A stretch of DNA of 64,000 nucleotides from contig OZ020519.1 of NCBI GenBank assembly GCA_963971425.1, positions 14,152,028 through 14,216,027 of the forward strand, in the 5' to 3' direction. Shown piece by piece: positions 45,631-56,269 of the stretch. Below the pieces are notes generated by a model, which worked only from the letters and a program-made list of their open reading frames with translations, did not search any database and was not told the origin of the DNA. The position numbers and the translations under genes are program-made. Position 1 is the first letter of the stretch; each line of letters opens with the position of its first letter. Source of the stretch: Bryoerythrophyllum caledonicum (taxonomy: Eukaryota > Streptophyta > Bryopsida > Pottiales > Pottiaceae).

Positions 45631-46938
45631 GGCATGAAAGGAGGCCTCCAATTCAGGACGGTCCGCTCACTGTCCTCACTGTGGATTCGACTTGATCTTG
45701 GCAAACATCCCTGACAAGATGCAGGTCCCATCCATCTTGAAGCATACGTTGGACATTCCATCGTGGAATGAATATTTAATTGAGGCCGTCGAAAGCTTGT
45801 TTGAATTTTCGGATTACTTCCTTCATGATTTGGGAGGGATACTGATCTTTGTGCCCGAGGTACCTTCTATCCGGTCTGATGTGTTGTTGTATGCAGGCGG
45901 ATACGATTTTAAGGTCTTCAGAGAATGGTGGGCAATTAATGACTTCCACTTTATCTTGCACATTAATGCAACACTCAAGGTTCAATTTCTGATCTTCCTT
46001 CCAACATTCCAATTGGTTTTAGTTGTTAATTTTGAACTCAGTATTCAATCTCACAACTCTCTCTTGACCTTGGCGTGTTCTGCAATTGCAGTCTCGAAGG
46101 TTCTGTGTGATGTTCTTTGTTCGAGAGAACGTGGATGTGGCAAAGTTTATATTCAACAAGAACGATTCCCTCTCTGAGGTGGGAATGGGCGTGGAAGAAT
46201 CCGACGTTCTTTTCAATTTCACCTCCGCCGGTTCTCAATCCATGCGAGGAGTCGTTCCATGGAGAGGGCCACGTGAGAAGGATACTACCTTCCTCCAAAT
46301 GATGATCGAGGCGTTATCACAGCCTCAAGCAGTTGTTCCGGATGCCTTTGCCTCCACAAGTGAGTCTATTTCAAGTCTTTTGCTAGATAATCAATTATTG
46401 TTATTCTAATATTTTGATTTTCCTCTGTAGAAAATTCCGTGCACGCATGCCAGATGACCGGTCGACATATTGTTGCTCTGGAAAGCGACACTGCCATCTT
46501 TAACGAAAAGTTGAAGGCCCTTTCATTGCCATCATCGGAGACGACAAACCCAACCGAGTCGCCTAGAGTGGCAACTCTCTCAAATGAAGACGTCCCTATC
46601 CGCAAAACCGTGAAATGCAAAAGAATGAGTACGTAAGTTCAACATTTATATGCGTGCAACTCTCTGCCATTTATTGTAAAGAACTCCATGATTACATTAC
46701 CTGATTTCCCTGTGTTATCTGCAGTCTGATTCCTAGGGCGTTTTCTCCACCCAGTGATTTTTTGTTGCCACCTTGCGCCACACACGCTGCTGACATAGTG
46801 GTGTCTACTTCGTCTCCTCGCCATCATACCCGCAATCAGCAATACGATGCCCGTATGGTTTGTTATATGGATGTAGAAGCTGACATCGAATTACATGTCT
46901 TGCCCTCATCTTTCGCCTCTAGTTCTTTTGCATCTACG
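45631..46938 (+). pseudogene. Beta-class DNA amino-methyltransferase-like module
   Basis: Three or four exons after an AG at ~45631. The first reads CPHCGFDLILANIPDKM, resembling methyltransferase motif IV (D-L-I-L-x-D/N-P-P). It is followed by a hydrophobic strand block (FLHDLGGILIFVPE, KVFREWWAINDFHFI). After a further exon (CVMFFVRENVDVAKF) the text DAFASTSENSVHACQMTGRH continues IVALESD, matching motif I of permuted N6-A/N4-C methyltransferases (DPFxGSGTT..AC...GR...G.E.D). The order IV then I is the beta-class permutation. Catalytic (ANIP for DPPY) and glycine residues of motif I are not canonical, so it may bind SAM poorly or be a repurposed fold. It forms the C-terminal part of the MULE plus-strand gene set. 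Confidence 0.5.
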
Positions 46939-46944
46939 TAAGCA

Positions 46945-47940
46945 CTTATTTTGGTTTGACTTGAATTCTGTTTGTACCAAGGCGTTTCAAGGCACCCCTT
47001 CTTTATAACGACCGTGCCCTTCTTGTACTTCCACATATTGTTTTCATATTATGAGTACAAAATGTTTTTTTCCAATCGCTGCCACATACAACCGTATTGC
47101 GTGCTCCAGTTCTATGTTGCGTGTTTATGGAGATAGCTAAAATATATTTTAGCTCTTCTGTGATTCTCTTCTACCTTCTTACATTTGATGATCTCTATAT
47201 CTTGAACTTGCGCTGAGCGGTTCTGAAATTTGTTGTGTCTTTCATAGCATACAAGACCTTCATTTTCAAAGATTTGAATTTGGCACTATTTAGTGTACAA
47301 ACTACTTTAGCACCATACTGATTATTTCCTCTCTAGAAAGGCATTATTACTTTGTATATAAAATGTTATTGTAAAACTGAGTATGTTGCTAATTATTTGA
47401 CCTATAAATTAATAGTAAGAAGTCCTTATTATATTCTCTTACTACATGAGCACTCTAACCTCTCAATTCCACATTTTCTACTATGTAAACAAAGTATCTT
47501 TAATCATTATTATCAGTATCCTAAAGCACTGCATTATCTCCATATCTTTTGCAAAATTTAGGTAATTTGTTAAATACTGTTCTGTAAGTTCATCAATATA
47601 ATTAGGCATATCATTTCATTGGACGCTGGAATAATGATTAAATGAACACAAAAACTGGTTTCATATGAACTTGATGCCAAAAATTTGGATTGATAATGCA
47701 ACGTCACTAATTAAAGGGTGTTCTAGCAATCCACAGTCATAGGGTTCCTACATCCCTCCACAACCTCATCAAGTGTTCCCTTCTCAAAAAGTACCTCCTT
47801 ATATAGAATGGAAAACCAAAAATAATACATAATTTATTGGAACCCACGGCTATAGGCCCTCTACCGTCAACTTTGGCTCTATTATATTCACTTTCCCACT
47901 TGCTTCATGTCTAACTTTATGACTTCCTTTTCCCAAAAAA
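46945..47940. other. Non-coding 3' part of the giant MULE
   Basis: AT-rich, short frames only. Toward 47750-47940 the sequence becomes weakly similar to the inverse of 19300-19440 (for example the GGATGTAGG / GGATGTGAA region), consistent with the inner part of the terminal inverted repeats. Confidence 0.4.
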
Positions 47941-48043
47941 TCCCCAACTTTACCGCTCTAGGCTCACGGCTCACCGCTCACCGCTCACCGCTCTCCGCTC
48001 ACTGCTTTGGACACCCAAAATAGCTTCGTCCGCCAAAGCTATG
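47940..48043. repeat. Right terminus and flank duplication of the giant MULE
   Basis: Tandem CACCGCT units between GCTCTAGGCTCACGG and CACTGCTTTGG are followed by CACCCAAAATAGC and the end at 48034. AAAGCTATG (48035-48043) is the proposed target duplication. Confidence 0.55.
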
Positions 48044-48174
48044 CGATAAATACCCGGAAGGATCTATTGTGGTACCAGATAGCGATGATGGAGCGGAGGA
48101 TGGTGAAGAATACGAAAACTATCAAATCTTCATAAGATGATCTCATTTGTTTGTATTTTTTGAGTATTGCTTAT

Positions 48175-50742
48175 TGTTAATGCAGAATCCTAGGGTTATC
48201 ATTGTATAATAAACACATTCATTTGGTTAGACTTAGATCTAGATCTTACATTGTGTTGCAACGCCTCCGTTGCCTTCTCGCTATCAGCTTCACCCTTGTT
48301 GTATTTTAGGGCTTCGCCTCTTTGCAAACAACATCTTCTCTATTGCACAATCTATCATGGTATCAGAGCACATGTTCTGGCTCTCAGCTAGTGTGAGAGT
48401 AGATATAGATCTGTAGTGCACATCCAGCATGGCAAACTCTGATGAGAGCAACATGGTCGGTGAAGAACCGTCAGAGCTAGGCACTAACACCCCACCACAC
48501 ACCACTCCTAGGAGGGACATAGTAATTAAGATTCCAGAGACTAGTAAATTTGATAGACAAGTGAACTATCAAGTGTGGTCTTGTAGGCTAAATTGCTTAC
48601 TACACAGGAACAATGTGTGGATCTACTACACCAAACCTAGATCTAGAAATGCAGCTGTAGCAGAAAGAGAAGGGAAAAAATCCCCTTGCAGACGATTACA
48701 GACTCAGTCAAGGACTCCTTAATACCCGTTGTATGCAGATTTGAAGATCCGCATCTCCTGTGGAAGACGCTCAAGGACCGCTATCAATCCAAGTCTGGAT
48801 CACGGAGGCTCATGCTGCTATGGAAATTGGTGTCACTGTGGAAGGACGATGGCTCAAGCATGAAACAATATGTTACTGAGGTCAAGGACGTCATGGACCA
48901 GCTTAAGGGTATGGAGGTAGAAATTCCTAAAGATCTATGCACCTTGTTTCTACTAAACTCTTTGTCATCCGAATACAAGTTATTCTGCAGGACACAGATA
49001 GAAAGAGACACCTTACCATATTTTTTGGAGATAGAGCTACGTTTGCTTGATGAAGAGATGCAGCTGAGAATGGACGTAGATAAGGAAGAAGATGCACAAG
49101 CATTGGTATTCAAGAAATAATCACGACATCAAGGAGATTGAGCAAAGAGCCAATATGGGGACAACCGCGATGCTACAAAGACGGCAAGCACTCAACGACA
49201 CTCCCGGGGGCAAGGCGGCAGAGCACGGGAGCAAGGCAGTGGAATGCAAGAGAAAGGCGACAGAGCGTGGGGGCGAGACAACAGAATCCATGGCGACCGT
49301 CGACGCGGCTCCTTCCTTGCTCACAGAAACCCTACCAAGAATCACACCCATGACCACAGCAGGTCCTGTGACCGTGGACATGATCGCAATGGACATGGCC
49401 GAGATTCTAGCGAAGAAGGACAGGAATGCCACTACTATGGCGAGCCTGGGCACTTTGCCCAAGACTGCATTAAGAAGGCCATTGATCGAGTAAAAACATT
49501 GGAGGGCAAGATCAAGTATCAACAACCTCGACATAAAGCGCAAGCAAACAATATATCTAAAGGTAAAAATTCAAAACCCAAATCCAACTCATATCAAAGC
49601 GACAGTGAGAGTGCGGGAAGCGTATTAGAAACATATCTATGTGAGCTCAATGAGATTGAAGCAAACATCACCATAGGTCAAGAGGGACCGCAAGGAGGTG
49701 TTAATCAGACACAAGACATTATTGGTCATGGAACTAGGATGCATAAAGGACAAGAGCACTTGGTATGTGAACTACACCAATTGTTATATGGCCTCAAACA
49801 ATCCGCAATGAACTGGAATTGCAAGATTAATAGGTGGCTTCGCAAACACGGCCTTCAACCGACTCATGCTGACAATAATCTATATATCCTCCTAATCCTA
49901 TATGTTGATGATGTCTTTATTACTTGCAATTTCACGATCAAAATCTCATGGCTTCGGGAAAGGTTCTACTCCCAATGGAAAATTACCTATCTTGGTCTCG
50001 TTTCCAAGTTTCTTGGTATTGAGTGCACATTATCCCCACAAAAAATTAGCATCCATCAAACCAAATGCGCAGAATCCATACTTATTGAATATGGAATGCA
50101 AGACTGCAATCTAACCCAAACGCCTTTACCTGCTGGATTTACGATTTCTGCTCAAACCAACACTCTCAATGTTGATCCTACTAGCTACCAATCCCTTCTC
50201 GGTAAATTGTCCTTCCTAACCACTACACGTCCCGATTTTACTTTTGTTGTCAACCTTTTATCAAGGTACAACTCTGCTCCACGAATGACACATTTCCAGG
50301 CACCGAAACAAATTCTAAAATATGGGCGGGGGACCACATCTCAGGCTCTTTTCTATCCCCGATCTGATACTTTTTCCCTCCTTAGATACAAAGATGCTGA
50401 TTGGAGGGGAGATTTTAGACCAACGTAAGTCCACTAGAGCCTATATTTTCACGATCAACAATACCCCAGTCACGTAGAACACGAAGAAGCAAACATGCAT
50501 TGCATTGTCATCTAATGAATCCGAGTTTTGTTCCTCTGTCGAGGCTACAAAAGAGGCAAGATGGATTCAAGTTATTATTTCAAGAGTTGGGATTTGATAG
50601 GGAAAAACACATTCAGCTCATGAGTGACAATCAAAGCGCAATTAAGATTTCTAAAAATCTTAATTACCAATACTAGTAGCAGTGATCAATTACCAATAGT
50701 AGTAGCAGTGATCAATTACCAATAGTAGTAGCAGTGATTGAT
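48175..50742 (+). mobile_element. Decayed Ty1/copia retrotransposon
   Basis: A ~175-bp 5' LTR starts TGTTAATGCAG (48175). It is followed by the initiator-Met primer site TGGTATCAGAGC (48358-48369). Gag (48429-49120) has the UBN2-type text LLWKTLKDRY and VTEVKDVMDQL, with a frameshift near 48700. The zinc knuckle reads CHYYGEPGHFAQDC, with Tyr replacing the second Cys. Protease, integrase and the N-terminal RT are deleted: Gag joins directly to the RT part with the YVDD box and FLGIECTLS (49690-50400). An RNase H remnant follows out of frame. No 3' LTR is present; the end is a TAGTAGTAGCAGTGAT repeat (50668-50742). Dead. Confidence 0.85.
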
Positions 50743-50807
50743 TATACAAACGTAGAATAAGATTTATCGGCTTGTGAAAGTTTCAACTGTTTTTTTGCAT
50801 CCATTCA

Positions 50808-51989
50808 GGGGTTGTTTACACATGAAGGTTTGGGTTGGAGCCCATAGCCACAAGTGGTACCCTGCTTGAAGGATGAAACCATTGTAAGCGGGGTACCTTC
50901 CATCAAACAAGGGAGTTGTAAGTGGGTTGTGGCCCAAAGTTTAGGTGTAAACCCAAATAGAAGGGTTCTGGCCCATTGTGCACTTGGGCTGAATTTCTAA
51001 GTAATTGTATGAAAACATGCTCTTTTTAGAATTACTCCATAGTCAAAGAAAGATAGAGCAGTTCGAGTACATCCTCGAATTGTTGCTACCATACGCACCT
51101 GTACCTTCAACCAAGCATTTTGACCTTGACCAAAAAGTATGTAAATTGTTAGTTATGCACATGTACAATCTTCATGCAATAGGTGTGCTCTAAAATGCCC
51201 AAGAACATCATTAAAGGCATGAAAATGGACTTGAAAATGTTTGGACAGCACACAATAAATCACAGAAATAGTAGTATAGGAAGGTTTTAATCCAACATTT
51301 GCACACTAGAAGCTAGTAGGCTTGGTGGCTAGAGTAGAGTGAGGCCTTGAAAGGGAGGATAGAGGTGGCCGGTTCGATCCCCGGAGGTGCCATTTTGGTC
51401 ACCACACCGGATCCGGCCGGAATTTGGGGGGAAAGGGGGTCCAATTGGCCCCTCAAGGAGGCTCAAGCACTTTTGCTCTTCAAGATTCCTCTAAGTCAAA
51501 AAATATTGCATATAGGTAGATCCTCTAGAAAATTGATAGATTTCAGTACATACCTTGTTTTTTGGCCGCCTTGGAAAATTCTTCTTCCAATTCTCACGCC
51601 ATGAGCAGTAAATGTAACTTCTTTCTTTGATGAACAGTATTAACGGCAAAGAAGTTGTCAAAAAACTTCAGTTCTGAAATAGTCAAAATCCAGCATTAAA
51701 ATATTATAAATGATTGGCTGAAATAGGTTGTGAAAAATTCTCTGCCGGCCTTCCAGAAATACAACCTCCTAGAGGTTGTAGGAAATAAGTCTCCTTAAGT
51801 TCCGTAAAACACTATTCAAATCTGCCATGTAGGATTCCAACTAGGTTTCTCATCCACGGAGAAAACTTTGGGCCACAGCCCGCATTTTGCTTGATGTAAA
51901 CCCATTTCCGCGGTACCAATTCTTTACTCCAAACAAAACTCGGGAATTCTTTGGGCTCGAGCCCAAACCATCTAGATGTAAACAACCCC
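50808..51989. mobile_element. Tourist/Harbinger-like element with SINE-like insert
   Basis: Ends are GGGGTTGTTTACAC and the inverse GTAAACAACCCC, continuing inward with GGTTTGGG..GAGCCC. It is flanked by TCA on both sides (50805-50807, 51990-51992). The paralogous site near 11250 has ATTCAGTCACT with a single TCA, so the insertion is proven by its empty site. The terminus is Tourist-like, though TCA departs from the usual TWA. There is no transposase ORF in the 1,182 bp. Confidence 0.8.
51318..51400 (+). repeat. tRNA-derived SINE head
   Basis: GGTGGCTAGAGTAG (A-box-like) and GGTTCGATCCCCGG (B box) lie about 45 bp apart, as in RNA polymerase III promoters. The acceptor arms do not pair, so it is a SINE head or tRNA relic, not a tRNA gene. 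The 3' body is not clearly delimited (possibly to ~51500). Confidence 0.5.
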
Positions 51990-52256
51990 TCAGTCACTAC
52001 CTATTGCGTGTGAAGCAGTTTGTCTTGGACGGGAGAGCATAGAAACTTCAACTACGGTATGTATAAAAGATCATATAAATGCTCATACAAATTATGTCAA
52101 TGTCATGGTTTTCATTTAGTCATTTAGTCCGGCACTTTGTGTGGTTTTTTTTTGGAGAGAGTTTTGCAGTGAAAAGGACCTACTGAAGATGCAAATCGTA
52201 AGTAGCCAAAATTTATCACTTGTTCCATATCATGATCCTGCAACAGCCGGGATATC

Positions 52257-52602
52257 CTTGTCACTAGCCAACCTCGAAATTGAGGACTGGCTGGGGCCAA
52301 TCATCGCCGTCGATCTCATTTGAGATGATCCTCGCCGTTGAATTTGAACACTAGAGTATACGCGATATATCCAAAGGAAATGAGTGAACCCATATCAAGG
52401 TAGGAGACCATTAAACAATTGATTCATCAACCTTAAGCGCCCAGCGGGCGCAGGTGGCTACATGGCCTACCAACCAAGGGACAAAACCTTGGCACCCAGA
52501 TCAACGGCCCACAATCGACACAGATTGAATCTTCTCCATCGACGGCCTGATCTTCTCCCAGCCAGTCCTCGATTTCGAGGTTGGTTGGTCGCGAGGGTCG
52601 GA
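52257..52602. mobile_element. Small inverted-repeat element (346 bp)
   Basis: The ends carry inverted copies of CCAACCTCGAAATTGAGGAC TGGCTGGG. The site in the proximal duplicate (near 11505) has a single GATATCGTTTG, whereas here ATATC flanks both sides (52252-52256, 52603-52607). It is a MITE of uncertain superfamily; the duplication may be longer but is imperfect. Confidence 0.6.
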
Positions 52603-52990
52603 ATATCGTTTGTATGAGGGTTTTTTTAATAAAAATTCTTCAATCATTCTAGAGTCCCAAGTTTTCCTAGTTTCCGTAATGATTGAAAACTTTAAAAAAC
52701 TTTGGAACCCTATGAATCAATCCTACGATATTTTCTTACTTGAAGATCCTTCTTTATTCCTTTTCACGCTTGTGGTTTTTCAAATACCGTACTCCAAGGT
52801 CTAGTTCAACAACCTTGTGTCGAATTAATTATTTTTTCCTCGCACAGTGGTTCGGACTTGATGGGTATCACCTAGATATTACACAAGTATCACATAGATA
52901 TTATATGAGTATGACCTTGGCATCACATGGGTATCACCTTAGACAAAATGTATATATTTTCTAAGAAATTCGGACACGGGCCATTTTGAA

Positions 52991-53944
52991 TTAACCCCTA
53001 AGGTACCGTGACAGTTTTACACCAAAAACACTTCAAACTAAATGGATTCTAGCGCAACGAATAAAGAAGGTAACAAAAACTTTAATTTTTAGTTCTGACC
53101 GTAGGATCTCAATAAAGGCTTATTAAGTAATACATGTTCAAAATTTCATAAACTTTGACCGCACGGATTAAAATATTATAGTGTTTGAAGTCAAGCAAAT
53201 GGTTCATTTTCTTCCCTGCGTTTAGTGGATCAGCAGACTTTGACTTCATTTGGTGTCAAAAAATTTCATTACAAAAGGTCTAAATCTATTACCATCTTGT
53301 TAAGCATGATGTTAGCTCCTTACACACCAATTTTTAGAGGTAGAGACTGGGTGTAGCATATTCAAAACAAGTGTGCAAGGAGTGGAGGCTCAAAATTTGA
53401 TAATTCACACTTTATTTTTTTTTGAACTTAATATGTTTTTGATTGATAATCCGAATGGTTAATATGAAGGTTTACATTACATATTGATGTGGAAAAAATA
53501 AAAAGTGAAAAATATGAAGATCCCTAGGTTTTATGTAGAAAAGAAGAAGTTTTTTTGGTACCTTGCCCGACAATGAGTGACAATGTGTGAAAATGTTTGA
53601 CTTGGGTTGATATGCTATTTTTCACTAAAGACAAGAACTTTTTTTTTGTCAACATGAAGGGAAATAATATTACTTGCGAGTACTGAAAATCTCTCTTTCA
53701 ATAGAGTGTCCTATCAAAAGTTTTTGGAGGTGCCCGAGGTGCCCGCTCTCCCCATTTAATATTCAAAACCCTATAACTTTTTCATCAAATGTCCAATTTA
53801 GGTTAAAATGGTTTTCCCACTAAGGTCTTGGTAATGTCTTTCTATAGTAAAAATTTCAAAGAAGAATGTTGGAAATTGACACCATAGGAACATGACCGAA
53901 CTTTCAAAAAGCCCTTTTTGGACACTTGGTCCTTTAGGGGTTAA
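52991..53944. mobile_element. TTAA-flanked inverted-repeat element, copy B
   Basis: The 954-bp segment runs from TTAACCCCTAAGGTACCGTG to GGTCCTTTAGGGGTTAA, with TTAA at both ends. It shares its interior with copy A (1712-5362), including GGTACCTTGCC and the TGTGACAATGTG region. It lies in a stretch (52790-53980) absent from the proximal duplicate. No ORF. Confidence 0.65.
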
Positions 53945-54202
53945 TTATGTACGAAGTAGACCTCCACGTAGGGTACATTAAAAACGTGCTGCATGACATG
54001 GAATATTTTAAACAGTCTGTTGAAAGCCGGCTTCAATACCTAACTGGTTGATTGTGGGATTACCCGCATCACAACACAACTTCCAAAAGAGGAGAACATC
54101 CTCAAAAGAGGAGAACATCCTCAACAGAGGAGCATTACACACAACGAACTCTCTTTTGAGAAGCTATTTTGCGTTTTCTGAGAGCCCACGATCAGCGTTT
54201 CA

Positions 54203-55768
54203 TCAGATATGAAACGCTTTCGCAGCGCCGAAGACGCACGCGATTCCCTCGTCGCGCTCCAAGTTGGCAACTGCTTTCTCCACCATTACGTCCCCGCACA
54301 CGCTGTCCTTACCGAGAACGCCATGGAAGTGGATCACGCGCGCCTCCGACGCGTTCATGTCCACCCCGCCCTCGAGCGGAACCGCGGCCCGGTGAACGCC
54401 CCCGAGGACCGTGTACCGCGTGTTGGCGACCCACTTGCGGCGCCCGGGGGCCGCGAGGCACAGCCAGGGGTTCAGGTCGGCGTGGGAGCACTCCGGGCGC
54501 TTGTCGTGCCAGAGCATCCGCTCAATGGGGTAGCGGTGGTGGGGCGCGGCAGGTGCGCAGCGAGTGAAGTCCGCGGGGATGCTGCCGACTGTCACCCACG
54601 GACGGTCGCTATGCTTGTGGAGCAGCGTGTCTATCGTCTCGGGCGGTGTGATCTGCAATTCAACAGCGGATATCCGTTGTTAGAACATGTCGATTCTTAA
54701 CGTGACCACGTTCTCTGATCATCATCATCGCCATCAGATCATGTGCTTACCTGCAAAAACTCGTCGAAATCGAAGAAGAAGACGTGGTTTGCAAGGTTGC
54801 GAGCTCGGAACAGGCAGTCTTCGATAAACAGGAGTTGGTGGTGATACCAGCTCGGGTACACTTTCTCAATATCCTCGCCGCTGTGATCCGTTATGATGAG
54901 ACGCCCCGCGTCGAGAAACTCCTGGAGAAGGTGACGATCGCCGTCCTTGAGTCCTCCGACGTTGTAGAAGAAGAAGAGCGCGTCGCCGTTCCATATGTAG
55001 TTGTGGTACACCATCCACGCTTTGACCCATTCACCATTCAGGTGGGTGTGCATCGGAGGCCCACAAAACGCATACTTGTACGGCTTCTGAAATCAAAACT
55101 AATGCCAGCTTAGAGATCAGCAACCACATTGAAAGACCATGCAGTTAGCAACCACTTACCTGTAGTGGAGGATTGGTGAACGCCTTCAGGTCCTCACCCT
55201 GGCGCTCCTCAAAAACAACAGCCGGGACGTTTTTCTCGTACCGATGGTACGTCAGCGAGACACGAATGACGAGCTCCCCGCCACGCCCGTCCACTCCCAC
55301 ATCCTCACCGAAAGTGCAGTTCACAATGGCCGGAACATACGTCATGCCATTCTCATCGAACTGAACATAAAGCATGCTCGCATTCGTAGCCACAACCACT
55401 GAATCATCCTCGGGAGAGTGCCATTCACAGGTGTGCACCACTCTTCTTTCGTCTCTATCAAGCGGCACTTTGGAGGAGATCCCCACCACGAAGAAGGCGT
55501 TGAGGGAGACGCGGTAGGTGCTGTACTTGATGAAGGCGTAGTGGGGGATGGACGTTGGCTGCAATGTGTGCTGGAGGACTAATTTTTTGGGAGAGGACCC
55601 TCTTGACTGTGATGAGAGTATGGTGACGCGGTTTGCATAAGAATTGAAGGTTGAGAGAGGGATTTGGAGGAGGATTGCGAGGAAGAGGGAGAGCAAGATC
55701 ACTCGGAGAGGACTCTCTGTGGGGACTCTGAATGGCTTGCTGGGTTTGATCCATGGATTCCTCGCCAT
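54203..55768 (-). CDS. GT92 (DUF23) glycosyltransferase, distal copy
   Basis: Exons 55160-55768, 54751-55086 and 54203-54652, all phase 0 with GT/AG sites, encode about 464 residues. Architecture is as in the proximal copy: signal anchor (VILLSLFLAILLQIPLSTF), HTHLNGEWVKAWMVYHNYIW, the DXD-type FDFDEF, HHRYPIERM, GRRKWVANTRYTV. Differences include two extra net residues in exon 1 (an insertion around SPEDDS and a small deletion before it) and scattered substitutions. Splice sites and the 336-bp middle exon length are conserved, so both copies look functional. A type II Golgi transferase, possibly of pectic galactan, is inferred from family knowledge. Confidence 0.88.
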
Positions 55769-55952
55769 TGTGGCTCAATGATTTCACGTGTCCATCTTCG
55801 ATCTGAGGCTGGTTCTCAATGAAGTGATCAGTCTAGACGTTACAAGACACATGAGAGACATTGATCGTGGAACCGATTCATCTCATGACTTGACCACGTG
55901 ATGGACCGTTCACCTGCAGCTCGTGACGAGCGGTAGCAACTTGGAAACGAAA

Positions 55953-56010
55953 GACGTCGTGGTTCGTGGAAACGTACCACGGGAGTTTTGGCGCCACGAA
56001 CCACGACGTC
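55953..56010. repeat. Perfect 17-bp inverted repeat upstream of the distal GT92 gene
   Basis: GACGTCGTGGTTCGTGG (55953-55969) pairs with CCACGAACCACGACGTC (55994-56010) across 24 bp. The proximal duplicate has only one arm-like sequence (near 14213). Each arm contains GACGTC, an ACGT-core bZIP site, about 190-240 bp upstream of the ATG. Confidence 0.6.
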
Positions 56011-56269
56011 ATTCCATTTTACTTTCCATTTATTTCTTCCCTATTTGAATATTGAAAATGTCAACACACCAGACACCCATACATGATGAAAAGGAAAGGC
56101 CTTCTTTCTTTCAACGGAACAACAGTAAGGTACATGTAGTACAGCAATTTACAAATGGATGTTGCAGATGTGCACAGATGCAGGAAACGCATCCTATCAA
56201 TACGCCATCTCTGCCTTCGGCGCTTCCATCTGCCAAGTAATCACAAATCAGAGTAGCCTTCACAAAACT

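Larger units (their letters stand above)
19218..48034. mobile_element. Giant Mutator-like element with two divergent gene units
   Basis: The left end (19218, GGATTGCTATTTTGCGTG) and the inverted right end (48034, reading GGCGGACGAAGCTATTTTGG) are imperfect inverted repeats. Both are followed by tandem GTGAGCG units (two on the left, about four on the right) and CCTAGAGC. Flanks are AAAGCTAGG (19209-19217) and AAAGCTATG (48035-48043), a 9-bp duplication with one mismatch as expected for Mutator. Minus the 16.4-kb CACTA insert the element is about 12.4 kb. Inside are a MULE transposase (minus strand) and an accessory gene set (plus strand) diverging from about 39.85-40.4 kb. Both are riddled with stops, so the element is dead. 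The layout recalls VANDAL-type MULEs, which carry genes besides the transposase. Confidence 0.65.
48044..56010. repeat. Distal copy of the GT92 segmental duplication, TE-expanded
   Basis: Segments of 10966-14240 recur here in the same order and orientation, including the whole GT92 gene. Insertions split it: a copia relic (48175-50742), a MITE (50808-51989), a small inverted-repeat element (52257-52602) and a TTAA element (52991-53944). The proximal copy serves as the empty site for each. The giant MULE lies between the two copies and ends next to this one. Confidence 0.8.

Noticed and set aside
45692-46177. A single 161-residue protein read straight through
   Set aside because: The second half (after ~45978) reads through an intron; splicing from the GT near 45979 to the AG near 46092 gives the methyltransferase-like continuation.
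51318-51400. Functional tRNA gene
   Set aside because: A- and B-box-like motifs are present but no acceptor stem or proper anticodon arm can be formed; a SINE head is more likely.
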